From the NCBI GenBank assembly GCA_020248865.1, contig JADCGS010000036.1:1-64000 (forward strand): 64,000 nucleotides of DNA, read 5' to 3'. The notes beneath the pieces were generated by a model. The model searched no databases, had not been told where the DNA came from, and saw only the letters and a program-made list of their open reading frames with translations. A program made the position numbers and the translations under genes. Below are positions 18,337 to 26,765 of the stretch, one piece after another (positions within the stretch are counted from its first letter, which is position 1; each line of letters begins with the position of its first letter). This DNA is from Burkholderiales bacterium (GTDB lineage: Bacteria; Pseudomonadota; Gammaproteobacteria; Burkholderiales; Burkholderiaceae_F).

Positions 18337-19677
18337 CTAACTAGCCGACCGCTCAAACGCCCGCAGCAGCGCATTGCCGCGCCGCTGCGCGTTGTGGAGC
18401 GCCTCGGCGGCGGTCTGCTTGCCCTGCAGCGCCTTTTCCACCTCCTCGTGGTAGACGTCGCGGATCTCGGTCCAGCGGCCGAAGCGGTAGCCGTTGGTGT
18501 GTTCGCCGGTCGGCATGTTGGTGAGCGACAGGATCGGTACGTCGCGGCCCGGGTTCTTGGCGAAGAAGCCTTCGTCCTGCATGGCCTTGAACGCGGCCGT
18601 GGTGGCGGGCAGGAAGCCGGTCTGCTTGGCCCAGTCGGTCATCACCGGGGTCGAGCGCAGGTAGTTGAGGAATTGCGCCACGCCGCGGAACTCCGCCGGG
18701 CTGCGGTTGGGCGCGTTGAACACCCACAGGCTGGCACCGCCGATGGTGGTGGCAAACGGCGCGCCCTTGACCTCGGGCCAGTACGGCAATTGCGCGGTGC
18801 CGAAGGCGAACTTGGCATCGCGTGCGATGGCGCCCAGGCCGCCCGAACTCTGCGTCAGCATCGCGCACTCGCCGCTGATGAACTTGGCCGCCGCGTCGTT
18901 GCTGCGGCCGCCGTAGTCGAAGCTCTTGTCCTTCTGCATGTCGACCAGCGTCTGCACCATCCGCTGGTGCAGCGGCGTGTTGAAGTTCAGCTCCGCGTTC
19001 AGGCCGGCGCGGCCGTTGCCCTGCGTGCCGATCGGCAGGTTGTGGCGCGAGGAGAACTGCTCGAGCATGCTCCACGCCAGCCAGGTCGTGGTGAAGCCGC
19101 AGGGCGCGGCGTTGGTCTTGCGGATCTGCTGCGCGGCCTTGATCAGGTCGGGCCAGGTGCGCGGGGGCTTGTCCGGATCGAGGCCGGCCCGCTTGAAGGC
19201 GTCGCGGTTGTAAAACAGCACCGTGGTGGAGACGTTGAACGGCATCGACAGCAGATCGCCGTTGGGCAGGCCGTAATAGCCGCGCGCCGGGGCAATGAAG
19301 TCGGCCGGGTTGAACTGCAGGCCGGCTCGTTTGAACACCTCGCTCACCGGCACGATGGCGCCGCGCGCGCTCATCATGTCGCCGCTGCCGGCGTCGAACA
19401 TCTGCATGACGTGCGGCGGGTTGCCAGCACGGTACGCGGCAATCGCGGCCGCACGCTGCTCGGGGTACTGGCCCTTGAACGAGACCACTACGCGGTACTC
19501 GCTCTGAGTCTTGTTGAAGTCTTCTCCGTACTTTTGCAGCAGCTCGCCGCCGAGGCCCGTCAGGCCCATCCAGAACTGGATCTCGACGGGGCCAGCCTTG
19601 CTCTGGGCCTGGGCCGGCGCGGTGGCGGCCAGCCCGAGGGCAGCCGCGGCAGCGATGACGACTCTGCGCATGTTCAT
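18337..19677 (-). CDS. ugpB: sn-glycerol-3-phosphate-binding periplasmic protein UgpB
   Basis: 446-residue extracellular-solute-binding protein (cluster B) with a Sec signal peptide of about 24 residues (cleavage after APAQA). The mature start [11 protein letters not shown] and the binding-site segments [16 protein letters not shown] and [14 protein letters not shown] agree with UgpB. It delivers glycerol-3-phosphate to UgpAE. ATG 19677 is chosen because AGGAGC lies eight bases upstream. It is the first gene of the operon; promoter elements must lie in 19678-19951, but I could not recognise PhoB boxes there. Confidence 0.95.
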   Translation of the reverse strand: MNMRRVVIAAAAALGLAATAPAQAQSKAGPVEIQFWMGLTGLGGELLQKYGEDFNKTQSEYRVVVSFKGQYPEQRAAAIAAYRAGNPPHVMQMFDAGSGDMMSARGAIVPVSEVFKRAGLQFNPADFIAPARGYYGLPNGDLLSMPFNVSTTVLFYNRDAFKRAGLDPDKPPRTWPDLIKAAQQIRKTNAAPCGFTTTWLAWSMLEQFSSRHNLPIGTQGNGRAGLNAELNFNTPLHQRMVQTLVDMQKDKSFDYGGRSNDAAAKFISGECAMLTQSSGGLGAIARDAKFAFGTAQLPYWPEVKGAPFATTIGGASLWVFNAPNRSPAEFRGVAQFLNYLRSTPVMTDWAKQTGFLPATTAAFKAMQDEGFFAKNPGRDVPILSLTNMPTGEHTNGYRFGRWTEIRDVYHEEVEKALQGKQTAAEALHNAQRRGNALLRAFERSAS

Positions 19678-19951
19678 GGTTTCGCTCCTGTGGACGACGG
19701 TGTCTCGGTATTGTTGGCGGTTCGTCGCGGCGCCGCGTACGGCGCGGGCCGCGAGCGTCTCAGCGATGCTACACGGGCGGCTGCGAGCGCCTGCACCCGA
19801 TCGCCTCGTGATCCTTCCGCGGAGTCTTGGAAGCGGCGATGACCGCGTGGTGACGTCGTGCCGCGTCGACCCGCTCGCCCCGGTACCATGCGGGCAAACC
19901 CTGTTGCGTCGGCGTCATCGGCGCCACACCCGGCGGTCCCACGCCTCGTCC
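19678..19951. promoter_or_regulatory. Divergent ugpB / ubiA upstream region
   Basis: This 274-bp non-coding region must carry the promoters of the ugp operon (leftward) and ubiA (rightward). No confident -35/-10 pair, PhoB box or riboswitch fold could be recognised by eye. The long frames that cross it are extensions of the neighbouring genes. Confidence 0.45.
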
Positions 19952-20848
19952 ATGTCGCCCGCTACCCCCGTGCCGCAGTCCGGTCGCTCTGCGCCCTCGC
20001 GCCTGACGCTGTATGCGCGGCTGACCCGCATCGACAAGCCGGTCGGCACGCTGCTGCTGCTGTGGCCGACGCTGACGGCATTGTGGATCGCCAGCGGCGG
20101 CGCGCCGACCCCGCTGCACGTGGCGATCTTCGTGGCCGGCACCTTCCTCATGCGCTCGGCCGGCTGCGCCATCAACGACGTGGCCGACCGCGACTTCGAC
20201 GGCCATGTCAAGCGCACGGCCGACCGCGTGGTGGCCAGCGGCCGCGTCAGCGCTGCCGAGGCGCTGCTGGTGTCGTGCGCGCTGACGCTGGCGGCGGCGC
20301 TGTTGCTGGTTCCCCTGAACCTGCTCACGTTTGCGCTGGCTTTGCTGGGGGTAGTGGTGGCGGCGACCTATCCGCTGTTCAAGCGCTTCTTTCCCCTGCC
20401 GCAGGCCTACCTGGCGATCGCCTTCTCGTTCGGCATCCCGATGGCCTTTGCGGCGGTGCAGGGCCAGGTGCCGGCGGTGGGCTGGTGGCTGTTTGCGGCC
20501 AACCTGTTCTGGGTGGTTGCCTACGACACCGAATACGCGATGGTCGACCGTGACGACGACCTGCGCATCGGCGTTCGTTCGTCGGCGATCCTGTTCGGCC
20601 GCGCCGACGTGGCCGCGGTCATGGCCTGCTATGGCGCCTACTTCGCCGGCCTGCTGATGGTGGGCGCGCTGGCGCGCCTGAACTGGCCGTTCTACCTGGG
20701 CTGGCTGGTCGGACTGGCGATCGCCCTGTACCACTACACGCTCATCCGCACGCGCGACCGCGAGCGTTGCTTGCGCGCCTTTCGCCACAACCAGTGGGTG
20801 GGCCTGGCGATCTTTGCCGGCGTGGTCGGCGCTTACGCGGCCGGCTGA
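19952..20848 (+). CDS. ubiA: 4-hydroxybenzoate polyprenyltransferase UbiA
   Basis: 298-residue integral membrane enzyme that attaches the polyprenyl tail to 4-hydroxybenzoate in ubiquinone synthesis. The first Asp-rich motif [18 protein letters not shown] (about residues 75-92) and the second, [12 protein letters not shown] (about 192-203), bind the prenyl diphosphate through Mg2+. About eight to nine membrane helices are visible. ATG 19952 gives the normal length; an upstream frame continuation lacks family similarity. It is convergent with the proC fusion gene, 18 bp apart. Its prenyl substrate derives from the dxs/ispA pathway encoded elsewhere in the window. Confidence 0.95.
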   Translation: MSPATPVPQSGRSAPSRLTLYARLTRIDKPVGTLLLLWPTLTALWIASGGAPTPLHVAIFVAGTFLMRSAGCAINDVADRDFDGHVKRTADRVVASGRVSAAEALLVSCALTLAAALLLVPLNLLTFALALLGVVVAATYPLFKRFFPLPQAYLAIAFSFGIPMAFAAVQGQVPAVGWWLFAANLFWVVAYDTEYAMVDRDDDLRIGVRSSAILFGRADVAAVMACYGAYFAGLLMVGALARLNWPFYLGWLVGLAIALYHYTLIRTRDRERCLRAFRHNQWVGLAIFAGVVGAYAAG

Positions 20849-20866
20849 CCGGCAGCTCCCGGCCCC

Positions 20867-22567
20867 TCAGCCGCGCCCGAACTCCTCGGCCAGCTCCTGC
20901 GCGCGCGCCTGCGCAGCGGCCACGGCGCGCACGATGCTGTCGTTCACGTGCGCCGCACCCAGCACGGCCAGCGCCGCGGCGGTCGTGCCGCCCTTGGAGG
21001 TGACGCGCTCGCGCAGCAGCGCCGGCGGCTCGTCCGCACGCGCGGCCAGTTCCGCCGCGCCGGTGAAGGTGGCCAGTGCCAGCGCACGGGCCTGCGCCGG
21101 GGCGAGCCCGAGCTCCGTGCCCGCAGCCATCAGGGCCTCGATGAAAAAGAACACATAGGCCGGACCGCTGCCCGACACGGCGGTTACGGCGTCGAGCTGG
21201 GCCTCGTCGTCGAACCACACCACGGGTCCGCAGCCGGCGAGCAAGGCCTCGGCCTGGGCCCGGTGCGCGGCGCTGACTGCCGGCAGCGCGGCCATGCCCG
21301 TGACGCCGCGCCCGATCAGCGCCGGTGTGTTGGGCATGGTGCGCACCACCGCCTCGGTGCCCAGCCAGCGGGCGATGTCGCGCGCGCGGACGCCGGCGGC
21401 CACCGAGACCACCAGCGCCCCGGCCTCCAGGTGGGGCCGCAGTTGCGCGCAGGCCTCGCGCAACTGTTGCGGCTTGACCGCCAGGACGACGACGCCGGCC
21501 GCGCGCAGGGCGGCCTGCGGCTGCGCGAGCGTGGTCACGCCGAGCTCGGCCTCCAGCGCGGCGCGTCGCGCGGCCAGGGGCTCGACCACCTGCTGCAGCG
21601 CGGCCGGCGCGCCTGCGCGTACCAGCCCGTGCAGCAGCGCACCGGCCATGTTGCCGCCGCCGATGAAGGCCGCGCGCAGAGCGGCCAGCGGCGGCACCAG
21701 TTCGGCGGCATCGCTGGCGAGCGCTCCGCGCAGCTCGTCGTCGAGCCCCGCCCCGAGTTCGTCGGCCGCGCGCTGCAACGCACTGCCGCGCGGCCCGTTG
21801 CCGCCGCGGCGCACTGCCGCGGCCAGCAACTGCAGCAGGAAGGCCTTCTCGACCGGATCGTCGCCGTGGGCGGCGACGATGGCCAGCCCGCGCTCGGCGG
21901 CGCAGGCGGCCGCCAGCGGCTCGCCCACCCGCAAGGCCACCTTGGCCACCAGGTAGAGCGCCCGCTCGTGCTCCTGCCAGCCTCCGGCGCGGCACCAGAA
22001 GAGCAGCGCCGCCTCGGCTGCCTGCACCAGCGCCTGGCGCAGCGCGTCGTCCATGGGGTCGGAGCGGGTGGCGTAATACAGGCCGGTGGCGACGTTGTTG
22101 AAGCCCGCCGCCAGCGCTCCGTCCAGACCGCTCGGGGCGTATGCGGCGGCCTGCCGCGCCAGTCGCGGCAGAGCCTCCCGCACCGTGGCGGGCGCGGGTG
22201 TGAAGCCGAGCTGGCCCAGTTCCACCGCCAGCGCCGCGAGAGCCGGCGTGGCCCGCGCCTCGGCGGCCAGCCGTTCAATGGCCTGCGCGGTGGGTCGGCC
22301 TGCCGCCAGGCAGGCCACGGCGTGGTGGCGCAACAACGCTACGCCGGCCTGCGGCTGTGCAGCCAGGGGCGCCAGTCGGTCGGCAGCCTCGGACCAGCAG
22401 CCGAGCTTCTCACCCAGCAGGTGGTTGCAGAGGAAGCCGAACAGCGGCCGCTGCTCGGGCGGCAGGGCGGCTGCTTCGAGCGCCCGCAGGGCCGCGGCGG
22501 CCCGCGGCGGGTCGTTGTCGTGGATGCGGTGGATCTCCTGCAGGGCGGCGGCAGCGGTGACCGTCAT
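20867..22567 (-). CDS. proC: Helical (TPR-like) domain fused to pyrroline-5-carboxylate reductase ProC
   Basis: 566-residue protein. Residues about 298-566 are a complete ProC, the enzyme that reduces pyrroline-5-carboxylate to proline: Rossmann motif FIGGGNMAGALL (Phe301), VVLAVKPQQL, RTMPNTPALIGRG and the C-terminal signature SGSGPAYVFFFIEAL. That part is as long as E. coli ProC (269). Residues 1 to about 297 form an Ala/Leu-rich helical domain with repeat-like helices (for example AEAALLFWCRAGGWQEHERALYLVAKVAL) resembling a TPR-type protein of unknown role. No stop or Met separates the two parts; a GTG at 21697 could start a separate ProC but has no ribosome site. ATG 22567 lies 10 bp after yggS. 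Confidence 0.85.
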   Translation of the reverse strand: MTVTAAAALQEIHRIHDNDPPRAAAALRALEAAALPPEQRPLFGFLCNHLLGEKLGCWSEAADRLAPLAAQPQAGVALLRHHAVACLAAGRPTAQAIERLAAEARATPALAALAVELGQLGFTPAPATVREALPRLARQAAAYAPSGLDGALAAGFNNVATGLYYATRSDPMDDALRQALVQAAEAALLFWCRAGGWQEHERALYLVAKVALRVGEPLAAACAAERGLAIVAAHGDDPVEKAFLLQLLAAAVRRGGNGPRGSALQRAADELGAGLDDELRGALASDAAELVPPLAALRAAFIGGGNMAGALLHGLVRAGAPAALQQVVEPLAARRAALEAELGVTTLAQPQAALRAAGVVVLAVKPQQLREACAQLRPHLEAGALVVSVAAGVRARDIARWLGTEAVVRTMPNTPALIGRGVTGMAALPAVSAAHRAQAEALLAGCGPVVWFDDEAQLDAVTAVSGSGPAYVFFFIEALMAAGTELGLAPAQARALALATFTGAAELAARADEPPALLRERVTSKGGTTAAALAVLGAAHVNDSIVRAVAAAQARAQELAEEFGRG

Positions 22568-22577
22568 GGTGTCCACG

Positions 22578-23315
22578 TCAAGGAGCGGGGGTGGCGGCGG
22601 CGCGGCTGCGCGCGCCGAAGATCGCCGTGCCGACCCGTACCAGCGTGGACCCCTCGGCAATGGCGGACTCGAGGTCGGCCGACATGCCCATGGAGAGCGT
22701 GTCGAGCGAGAGATCGGGCAGTTGCAGCCGCAGCTGCTCGAGGCAGGTACGTAGCCGGGCGAAGGCGGCGCGCTGCAGCAGCACATCGTCGGTCGGCGCC
22801 GGGATGGCCATCAGGCCGCGCAGCCGCAGGCGGGGCAGCGCCGCCACGGCCAGCGCCAGCGCCGGCAGTTCCTCGGGCGCGGCGCCGCTCTTGCTCGCCT
22901 CCCCGCTGACGTTGACCTGCAGCAGGACCTGCAGCGGCGGCAGGTGGTCCGGACGCTGCTCGGACAGCCGCTGCGCGATCTTCAGGCGGTCGACCGAGTG
23001 CACCCAGTCGAGGTGCTCGGCGATGGCGCGGGTCTTGTTGCTCTGGATCGGACCGATCATGTGCCACTGCAGGGGCGGGCCGGGCCACCGTGCGGCGGCT
23101 TGCGCCATCTTCTCCACGGCTTCCTGCACGTAGTTCTCGCCAAAGCAGCGCTGGCCGGCGCGCGCGGCCGCCAGCACTTCGGCAACACCGAAGGTCTTGC
23201 TGACCGCCAGCAGCGTGAGGCCGGCCGAATCGCGCGAGACGGCGGCCGCGGCGCGGCTAATCCTTTCGATCACGGCGGCGAGATTGCCTTGCACGCGATC
23301 GTCCAAACTGGACAT
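22578..23315 (-). CDS. yggS: PLP homeostasis protein YggS/PLPBP family
   Basis: 245-residue fold-type III PLP-binding protein with no known catalytic activity; it buffers pyridoxal phosphate and affects amino-acid pools. The PLP Lys40 is in LLAVSK, followed by GENYVQE, HMIGPIQSNK and the C-terminal GMSADLESAIAEGSTLVRVG. ATG 23315 is chosen over an upstream in-frame start (23351) because it matches the family N-terminus. It is divergent from pilT and lies directly before the proC fusion gene; a pilT-yggS-proC neighbourhood is common in proteobacteria. Confidence 0.93.
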   Translation of the reverse strand: MSSLDDRVQGNLAAVIERISRAAAAVSRDSAGLTLLAVSKTFGVAEVLAAARAGQRCFGENYVQEAVEKMAQAAARWPGPPLQWHMIGPIQSNKTRAIAEHLDWVHSVDRLKIAQRLSEQRPDHLPPLQVLLQVNVSGEASKSGAAPEELPALALAVAALPRLRLRGLMAIPAPTDDVLLQRAAFARLRTCLEQLRLQLPDLSLDTLSMGMSADLESAIAEGSTLVRVGTAIFGARSRAAATPAP

Positions 23316-23318
23316 AAT
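23289..23318 (+). promoter_or_regulatory. Candidate sigma-70 promoter of pilT
   Basis: TTGCAC (23289-23294), an 18-nt spacer and CATAAT (23313-23318) point toward pilT, leaving an untranslated leader of about 95 nt. It lies across the divergent yggS start codon, so polymerase bound here could compete with yggS expression. Confidence 0.5.
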
Positions 23319-23419
23319 CGGACGGGATTCCGGGAACGCGGGTCGTCGCAAGACCCCGATTGTTGCAGGATTCGCCCCGGTGAGCGGCGCACCCGCGTCG
23401 GCCGACTCGTAGGCCTCAA

Positions 23420-24463
23420 ATGGATATCTCCGAACTGCTGGCGTTCTCGGTCAAGAACAAGGCATCCGACCTGCACCTGTCCTCCGGCCTGCCGCCGATG
23501 ATCCGCGTGCATGGCGACGTCCGGCGCATCAACCTGCCGCCGCTCGAGCACAAGGACGTGCACGGGATGATCTACGACATCATGAACGACAGCCAGCGCA
23601 AGGTCTATGACGAGAACCTGGAAGTGGACTTCTCGTTCGACCTGCCGGGGCTGGCACGCTTTCGGGTCAATGCATTCAACCAGGATCGCGGCGCGGCGGC
23701 GGTGCTGCGAACCATTCCATCGCGCGTGCTGTCGCTGGAAGAATTGCGCTGCCCGCGCGCCTTTGCCGAGTTTTCGCTCAAGCCGCGAGGCCTGGTGCTG
23801 GTGACCGGCCCGACCGGCTCGGGGAAGAGCACCACGCTGGCTGCCATGGTCGATCACGTGAACAACAACCTGTACGGTCACGTGCTCACCATCGAGGATC
23901 CGATCGAGTTCGTCCATGAGTCGCGCAAGTGCGTCATCAACCAGCGCGAGGTCGGGCCGCACACGTTGAGCTTCTCCAACGCGCTCAGAAGTGCGCTGCG
24001 TGAGGACCCCGACGTGGTGCTGGTGGGCGAGTTGCGCGACTTGGAGACCATCCGCCTGGCGCTCACCGCCGCCGAGACCGGCCACCTGGTGTTCGGCACG
24101 CTGCACACCAGTTCGGCCGCCAAGACCATCGACCGCGTGATCGACGTTTTTCCGGCCGCCGAGAAGGACATGGTGCGTGCGATGCTTTCGGAGTCGGTTG
24201 TGGCGGTGATTTCGCAGACGCTGCTCAAGCTGAAGGACGGCAACGGCCGGGTGGCAGCCCACGAGATCATGGTGGGCACGCCAGCGATTCGTAATCTGAT
24301 CCGTGAGAACAAGGTGGCGCAGATGTATTCGATGATCCAGACCGGTAGCCAGTTTGGCATGCAGACCCTGGATCAGTGCATGATGGACCTGGTGAGGCGT
24401 AACGTCGTGGCCGTTGGTGAGGCGCGCAGCTATGCCAAGACGCCCGAGTCCTTCGTCGGCTAG
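23420..24463 (+). CDS. pilT: Type IV pilus retraction ATPase PilT
   Basis: 347-residue hexameric ATPase that depolymerises type IV pili and drives twitching motility. The N-terminal PAS-like domain starts MDISELLAFSVKNKASDLHL. Walker A is GPTGSGKST (Lys136), the Asp box LTIEDPIEF, Walker B VVLVGELRDLETI and the His box GHLVFGTLHTSSAAKT. The C-terminal AIRNLIRE motif, needed for retraction in PilT, is present near residue 290. Length is typical. pilU follows after 246 bp. Confidence 0.97.
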   Translation: MDISELLAFSVKNKASDLHLSSGLPPMIRVHGDVRRINLPPLEHKDVHGMIYDIMNDSQRKVYDENLEVDFSFDLPGLARFRVNAFNQDRGAAAVLRTIPSRVLSLEELRCPRAFAEFSLKPRGLVLVTGPTGSGKSTTLAAMVDHVNNNLYGHVLTIEDPIEFVHESRKCVINQREVGPHTLSFSNALRSALREDPDVVLVGELRDLETIRLALTAAETGHLVFGTLHTSSAAKTIDRVIDVFPAAEKDMVRAMLSESVVAVISQTLLKLKDGNGRVAAHEIMVGTPAIRNLIRENKVAQMYSMIQTGSQFGMQTLDQCMMDLVRRNVVAVGEARSYAKTPESFVG

Positions 24464-24709
24464 TTTGTCGGGTCGGAGGTTCGGCAGCGCCCCCTTGCCG
24501 AGCATGGACAGCCAGGAAGGTCCGGGCGTGGCAGCACGCAAGCCGCGCGTAGCCCGGAACGGGCAACCGGCAAGCAAGGCGACGCCGCGCGCTGCACCCC
24601 AGCCGTTGTCGCGTGAGGCCGTTCCGGCTGGGGTTGCCGGCGTGCCGGCCGCGCCGCCGGCCACCACTCGAACGTGCCGCGCTCGCCGCGGTTTTATTGG
24701 AGGTAACTC
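24464..24709. other. pilT-pilU spacer
   Basis: A 246-bp gap with no recognised gene. One frame (ATG 24504) stays open across it and into pilU and would encode an Ala/Pro/Arg-rich low-complexity peptide, but it lacks a ribosome site and I do not call it. A GCCGGC-N6-GCCGGC dyad lies near its end. Confidence 0.5.
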
Positions 24710-25852
24710 ATGGAACGCGACCAGGCCATTCGCTTCGTGCACGACCTGCTTCGCCTCTTGCTCACCAAGAAGGGATCGGATCTCTTTCTGACGGCGGAGT
24801 TTCCGCCGGCGTTCAAGGTGGATGGACGCGTGCTGCCGGTTTCCAACCAGCCGCTGACGGCGCAACACACGGCCGAACTGGTGCGGTCCATCATGAACGA
24901 CCGGCAGGCCGCCGAGTTCGAGTCGGCCAAGGAGTGCAATTTCGCGATCAATCCGACCGGCATCGGGCGCTTTCGCGTGAGCGCTTTCGTGCAGCAGGGC
25001 AAGGTTGGCATCGTGTTCCGCGTGATCGCCGACAGGATCCCGACGGTGGAGGAGCTGAACCTGCCGCCGCTCATCAGCGAGTTGTCCATGGCCAAGCGCG
25101 GCATCGTGCTGGTCGTGGGCGCCACCGGCTCCGGCAAGAGCACCACAATGGCTGCGATGGTCGGTTACCGCAACGAAAACAGTCAGGGCCACATCATCAC
25201 GATCGAGGACCCGATCGAGTTCGTCCACCCGCACCGCAACAGCATCATCACGCAGCGTGAAGTGGGGGTGGATTGCGAGAGCTGGAACGTGGCGCTGAAG
25301 AACACGCTGCGCCAGGCGCCGGACGTGATTCTCATCGGTGAGGTGCGCGATCGCGAGACCATGGAGCATGCGGTCAGCTTTGCCGAGACCGGCCACCTGG
25401 TGATGTGCACGCTGCACGCAAACTCGACCAATCAGGCGCTCGATCGGATCGTCAACTTCTTTCCCGAGGAGAAGCGCCAGCAGTTGCTGATGGACCTGTC
25501 GCTCAACCTGCGCGCCCTGGTGAGCCAGCGGCTGATTCCCCTCAAAGACCGCAAGGGACGCGTACCGGCGGTCGAGATCCTGCTCAATTCGCCGCTGGTG
25601 AGCGATCTCATCTTCAAGGGCGAGATCCAGGAAATCCGTGAGGTCATGAAACGCAGCCGGGAGCAGGGGATGCAGACCTTCGACCAGATGCTGTTCGATC
25701 TGCATGAGAAGGAGCTCATCTCTTACGAGGACGCGCTGCGAAACGCCGACTCGGTCAATGACCTGCGCCTGCAGATCAAGCTCAACTCCAAGCTGTACGG
25801 CGGCGTAGCCGCAATTCACAAGGGGATCGAGCACATGGGCTTGGCCGGTTGA
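24710..25852 (+). CDS. pilU: Type IV pilus retraction ATPase accessory paralogue PilU
   Basis: 380-residue PilT paralogue that supports PilT-driven retraction under load. It starts MERDQAIRFVHDLLRLLL, with Walker A GATGSGKST, Asp box ITIEDPIEFVHPH, Walker B VILIGEVRDRETM and His box GHLVMCTLHANSTNQ. The C-terminal segment after residue 340 is longer than in PilT, as is usual for PilU. A textbook GGAGGT (24699-24704) lies five bases before the ATG, the strongest ribosome site in the region. Its own SD and the long spacer suggest that it can be translated independently of pilT. Confidence 0.96.
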   Translation: MERDQAIRFVHDLLRLLLTKKGSDLFLTAEFPPAFKVDGRVLPVSNQPLTAQHTAELVRSIMNDRQAAEFESAKECNFAINPTGIGRFRVSAFVQQGKVGIVFRVIADRIPTVEELNLPPLISELSMAKRGIVLVVGATGSGKSTTMAAMVGYRNENSQGHIITIEDPIEFVHPHRNSIITQREVGVDCESWNVALKNTLRQAPDVILIGEVRDRETMEHAVSFAETGHLVMCTLHANSTNQALDRIVNFFPEEKRQQLLMDLSLNLRALVSQRLIPLKDRKGRVPAVEILLNSPLVSDLIFKGEIQEIREVMKRSREQGMQTFDQMLFDLHEKELISYEDALRNADSVNDLRLQIKLNSKLYGGVAAIHKGIEHMGLAG

Positions 25853-26282
25853 ACACTTTGTCTGTGCGCGACCGCCGTGCAATCTTGCCTGCGAACGAAG
25901 CGGTTCGAGTGGCCGGCCCTGCGGTGCACGGCCGCTCGCGGCGCGCTCAGCGTGAATCGGATCGGCGGGCCGGTGAATGCCCTTGCACGGCGGGCGGCGC
26001 TGCGGGTCGGTCCACCCCGAGTCCCAGCTGACCTAGCGCCGCCCGCCCAGACCGCGTGCTGCTGCCGATGGCGCGGTCGAGTTGCCCTTCGGCCGAGAGG
26101 GTCGAAGGCAAGTCATGATGCCCGCGCGCCCGGCCCCCCGCTGAGGCATCGCGGCTAGGGTCGCGCTTTGCGCCTCGATCGGGGCGTCTCGGACAGCCCC
26201 CTCGGCCACGCCGGCGGACCTCTGGCGCGCTGAGCGGGGCCAGGCTCCTACAATCGGCGGTTAAATCCCTCGGAGGCAGCAC
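25853..26282. other. pilU-gpx intergenic region without recognised gene
   Basis: This 430-bp stretch is the longest gap in the window. It contains a stem of about 9 bp with one bulge (TTGCC(C)TTCG ... CGAAGGCAA, about 26084-26113), the gpx -10 box and ribosome site, and several short arginine-rich frames that look like noise. It has no tRNA fold and does not resemble RNase P RNA or tmRNA. A small RNA cannot be excluded. Confidence 0.5.
26249..26276 (+). promoter_or_regulatory. gpx -10 box and ribosome-binding site
   Basis: TACAAT at 26249-26254 is a good -10 element with no clear -35, and GGAGG at 26272-26276 lies six bases before the gpx ATG. Transcription would start near 26261. Confidence 0.5.
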
Positions 26283-26765
26283 ATGAGCACGGTCCACGAC
26301 TTCTCGGCCCTGGGCATCGACGGCAAGACACGCAAGCTGGCCGACTATGCAGGCAAGGTGCTGCTCATCGTGAACACCGCCAGCAAGTGCGGCTTCACCC
26401 CGCAGTACAAGGGCCTTGAGGAGCTGTACCGGACCTACAAGGAGCGCGGTCTGGTGGTGCTGGGCTTCCCGTGCAACCAGTTCGGCGCGCAGGAGCCCGG
26501 CCCGGAGAGTGAGATCTCCGAGTTCTGCGAGATCAACTACGGCGTCACTTTTCCGCTGTTCGGCAAGGTCGACGTCAACGGCGCCCATGCGCATCCGCTG
26601 TTTGCCCACCTGAAGAAGGAAGCGCCGGGCCTGCTGGGTTCCGAGGCGATCAAGTGGAACTTCACCAAGTTCCTCGTCGGCAAGGACGGCAAGGTGATCG
26701 ACCGCTACGCGCCGAACACGGCGCCGGCGGACATTGCCAAGGACATCGAAAGAACGCTCGCTTAG
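26283..26765 (+). CDS. Glutathione peroxidase (BsaA/BtuE type)
   Basis: 160-residue cytosolic thiol peroxidase that reduces hydroperoxides with glutathione or thioredoxin. The catalytic Cys36 is in NTASKCGFTPQY (a Cys rather than selenocysteine enzyme); Gln and Asn/Trp of the tetrad are in FPCNQFGAQEPG and KWNFTKFLV. The length is normal. Its stop codon overlaps the stop of the convergent methyltransferase gene by 4 bp (TTAG at 26762-26765). Its peroxide role matches the OxyR/Dps region, though it lies 11 kb away. Confidence 0.95.
   Translation: MSTVHDFSALGIDGKTRKLADYAGKVLLIVNTASKCGFTPQYKGLEELYRTYKERGLVVLGFPCNQFGAQEPGPESEISEFCEINYGVTFPLFGKVDVNGAHAHPLFAHLKKEAPGLLGSEAIKWNFTKFLVGKDGKVIDRYAPNTAPADIAKDIERTLA

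Noticed and set aside
24504..24791. Ala/Pro/Arg-rich frame across the pilT-pilU spacer
   Set aside because: No ribosome site, low complexity, and it runs out of frame into pilU, whose own ribosome site is excellent.
25853..26282. RNase P RNA, tmRNA or a tRNA in the pilU-gpx gap
   Set aside because: No conserved core strings of these RNAs and no cloverleaf could be found.
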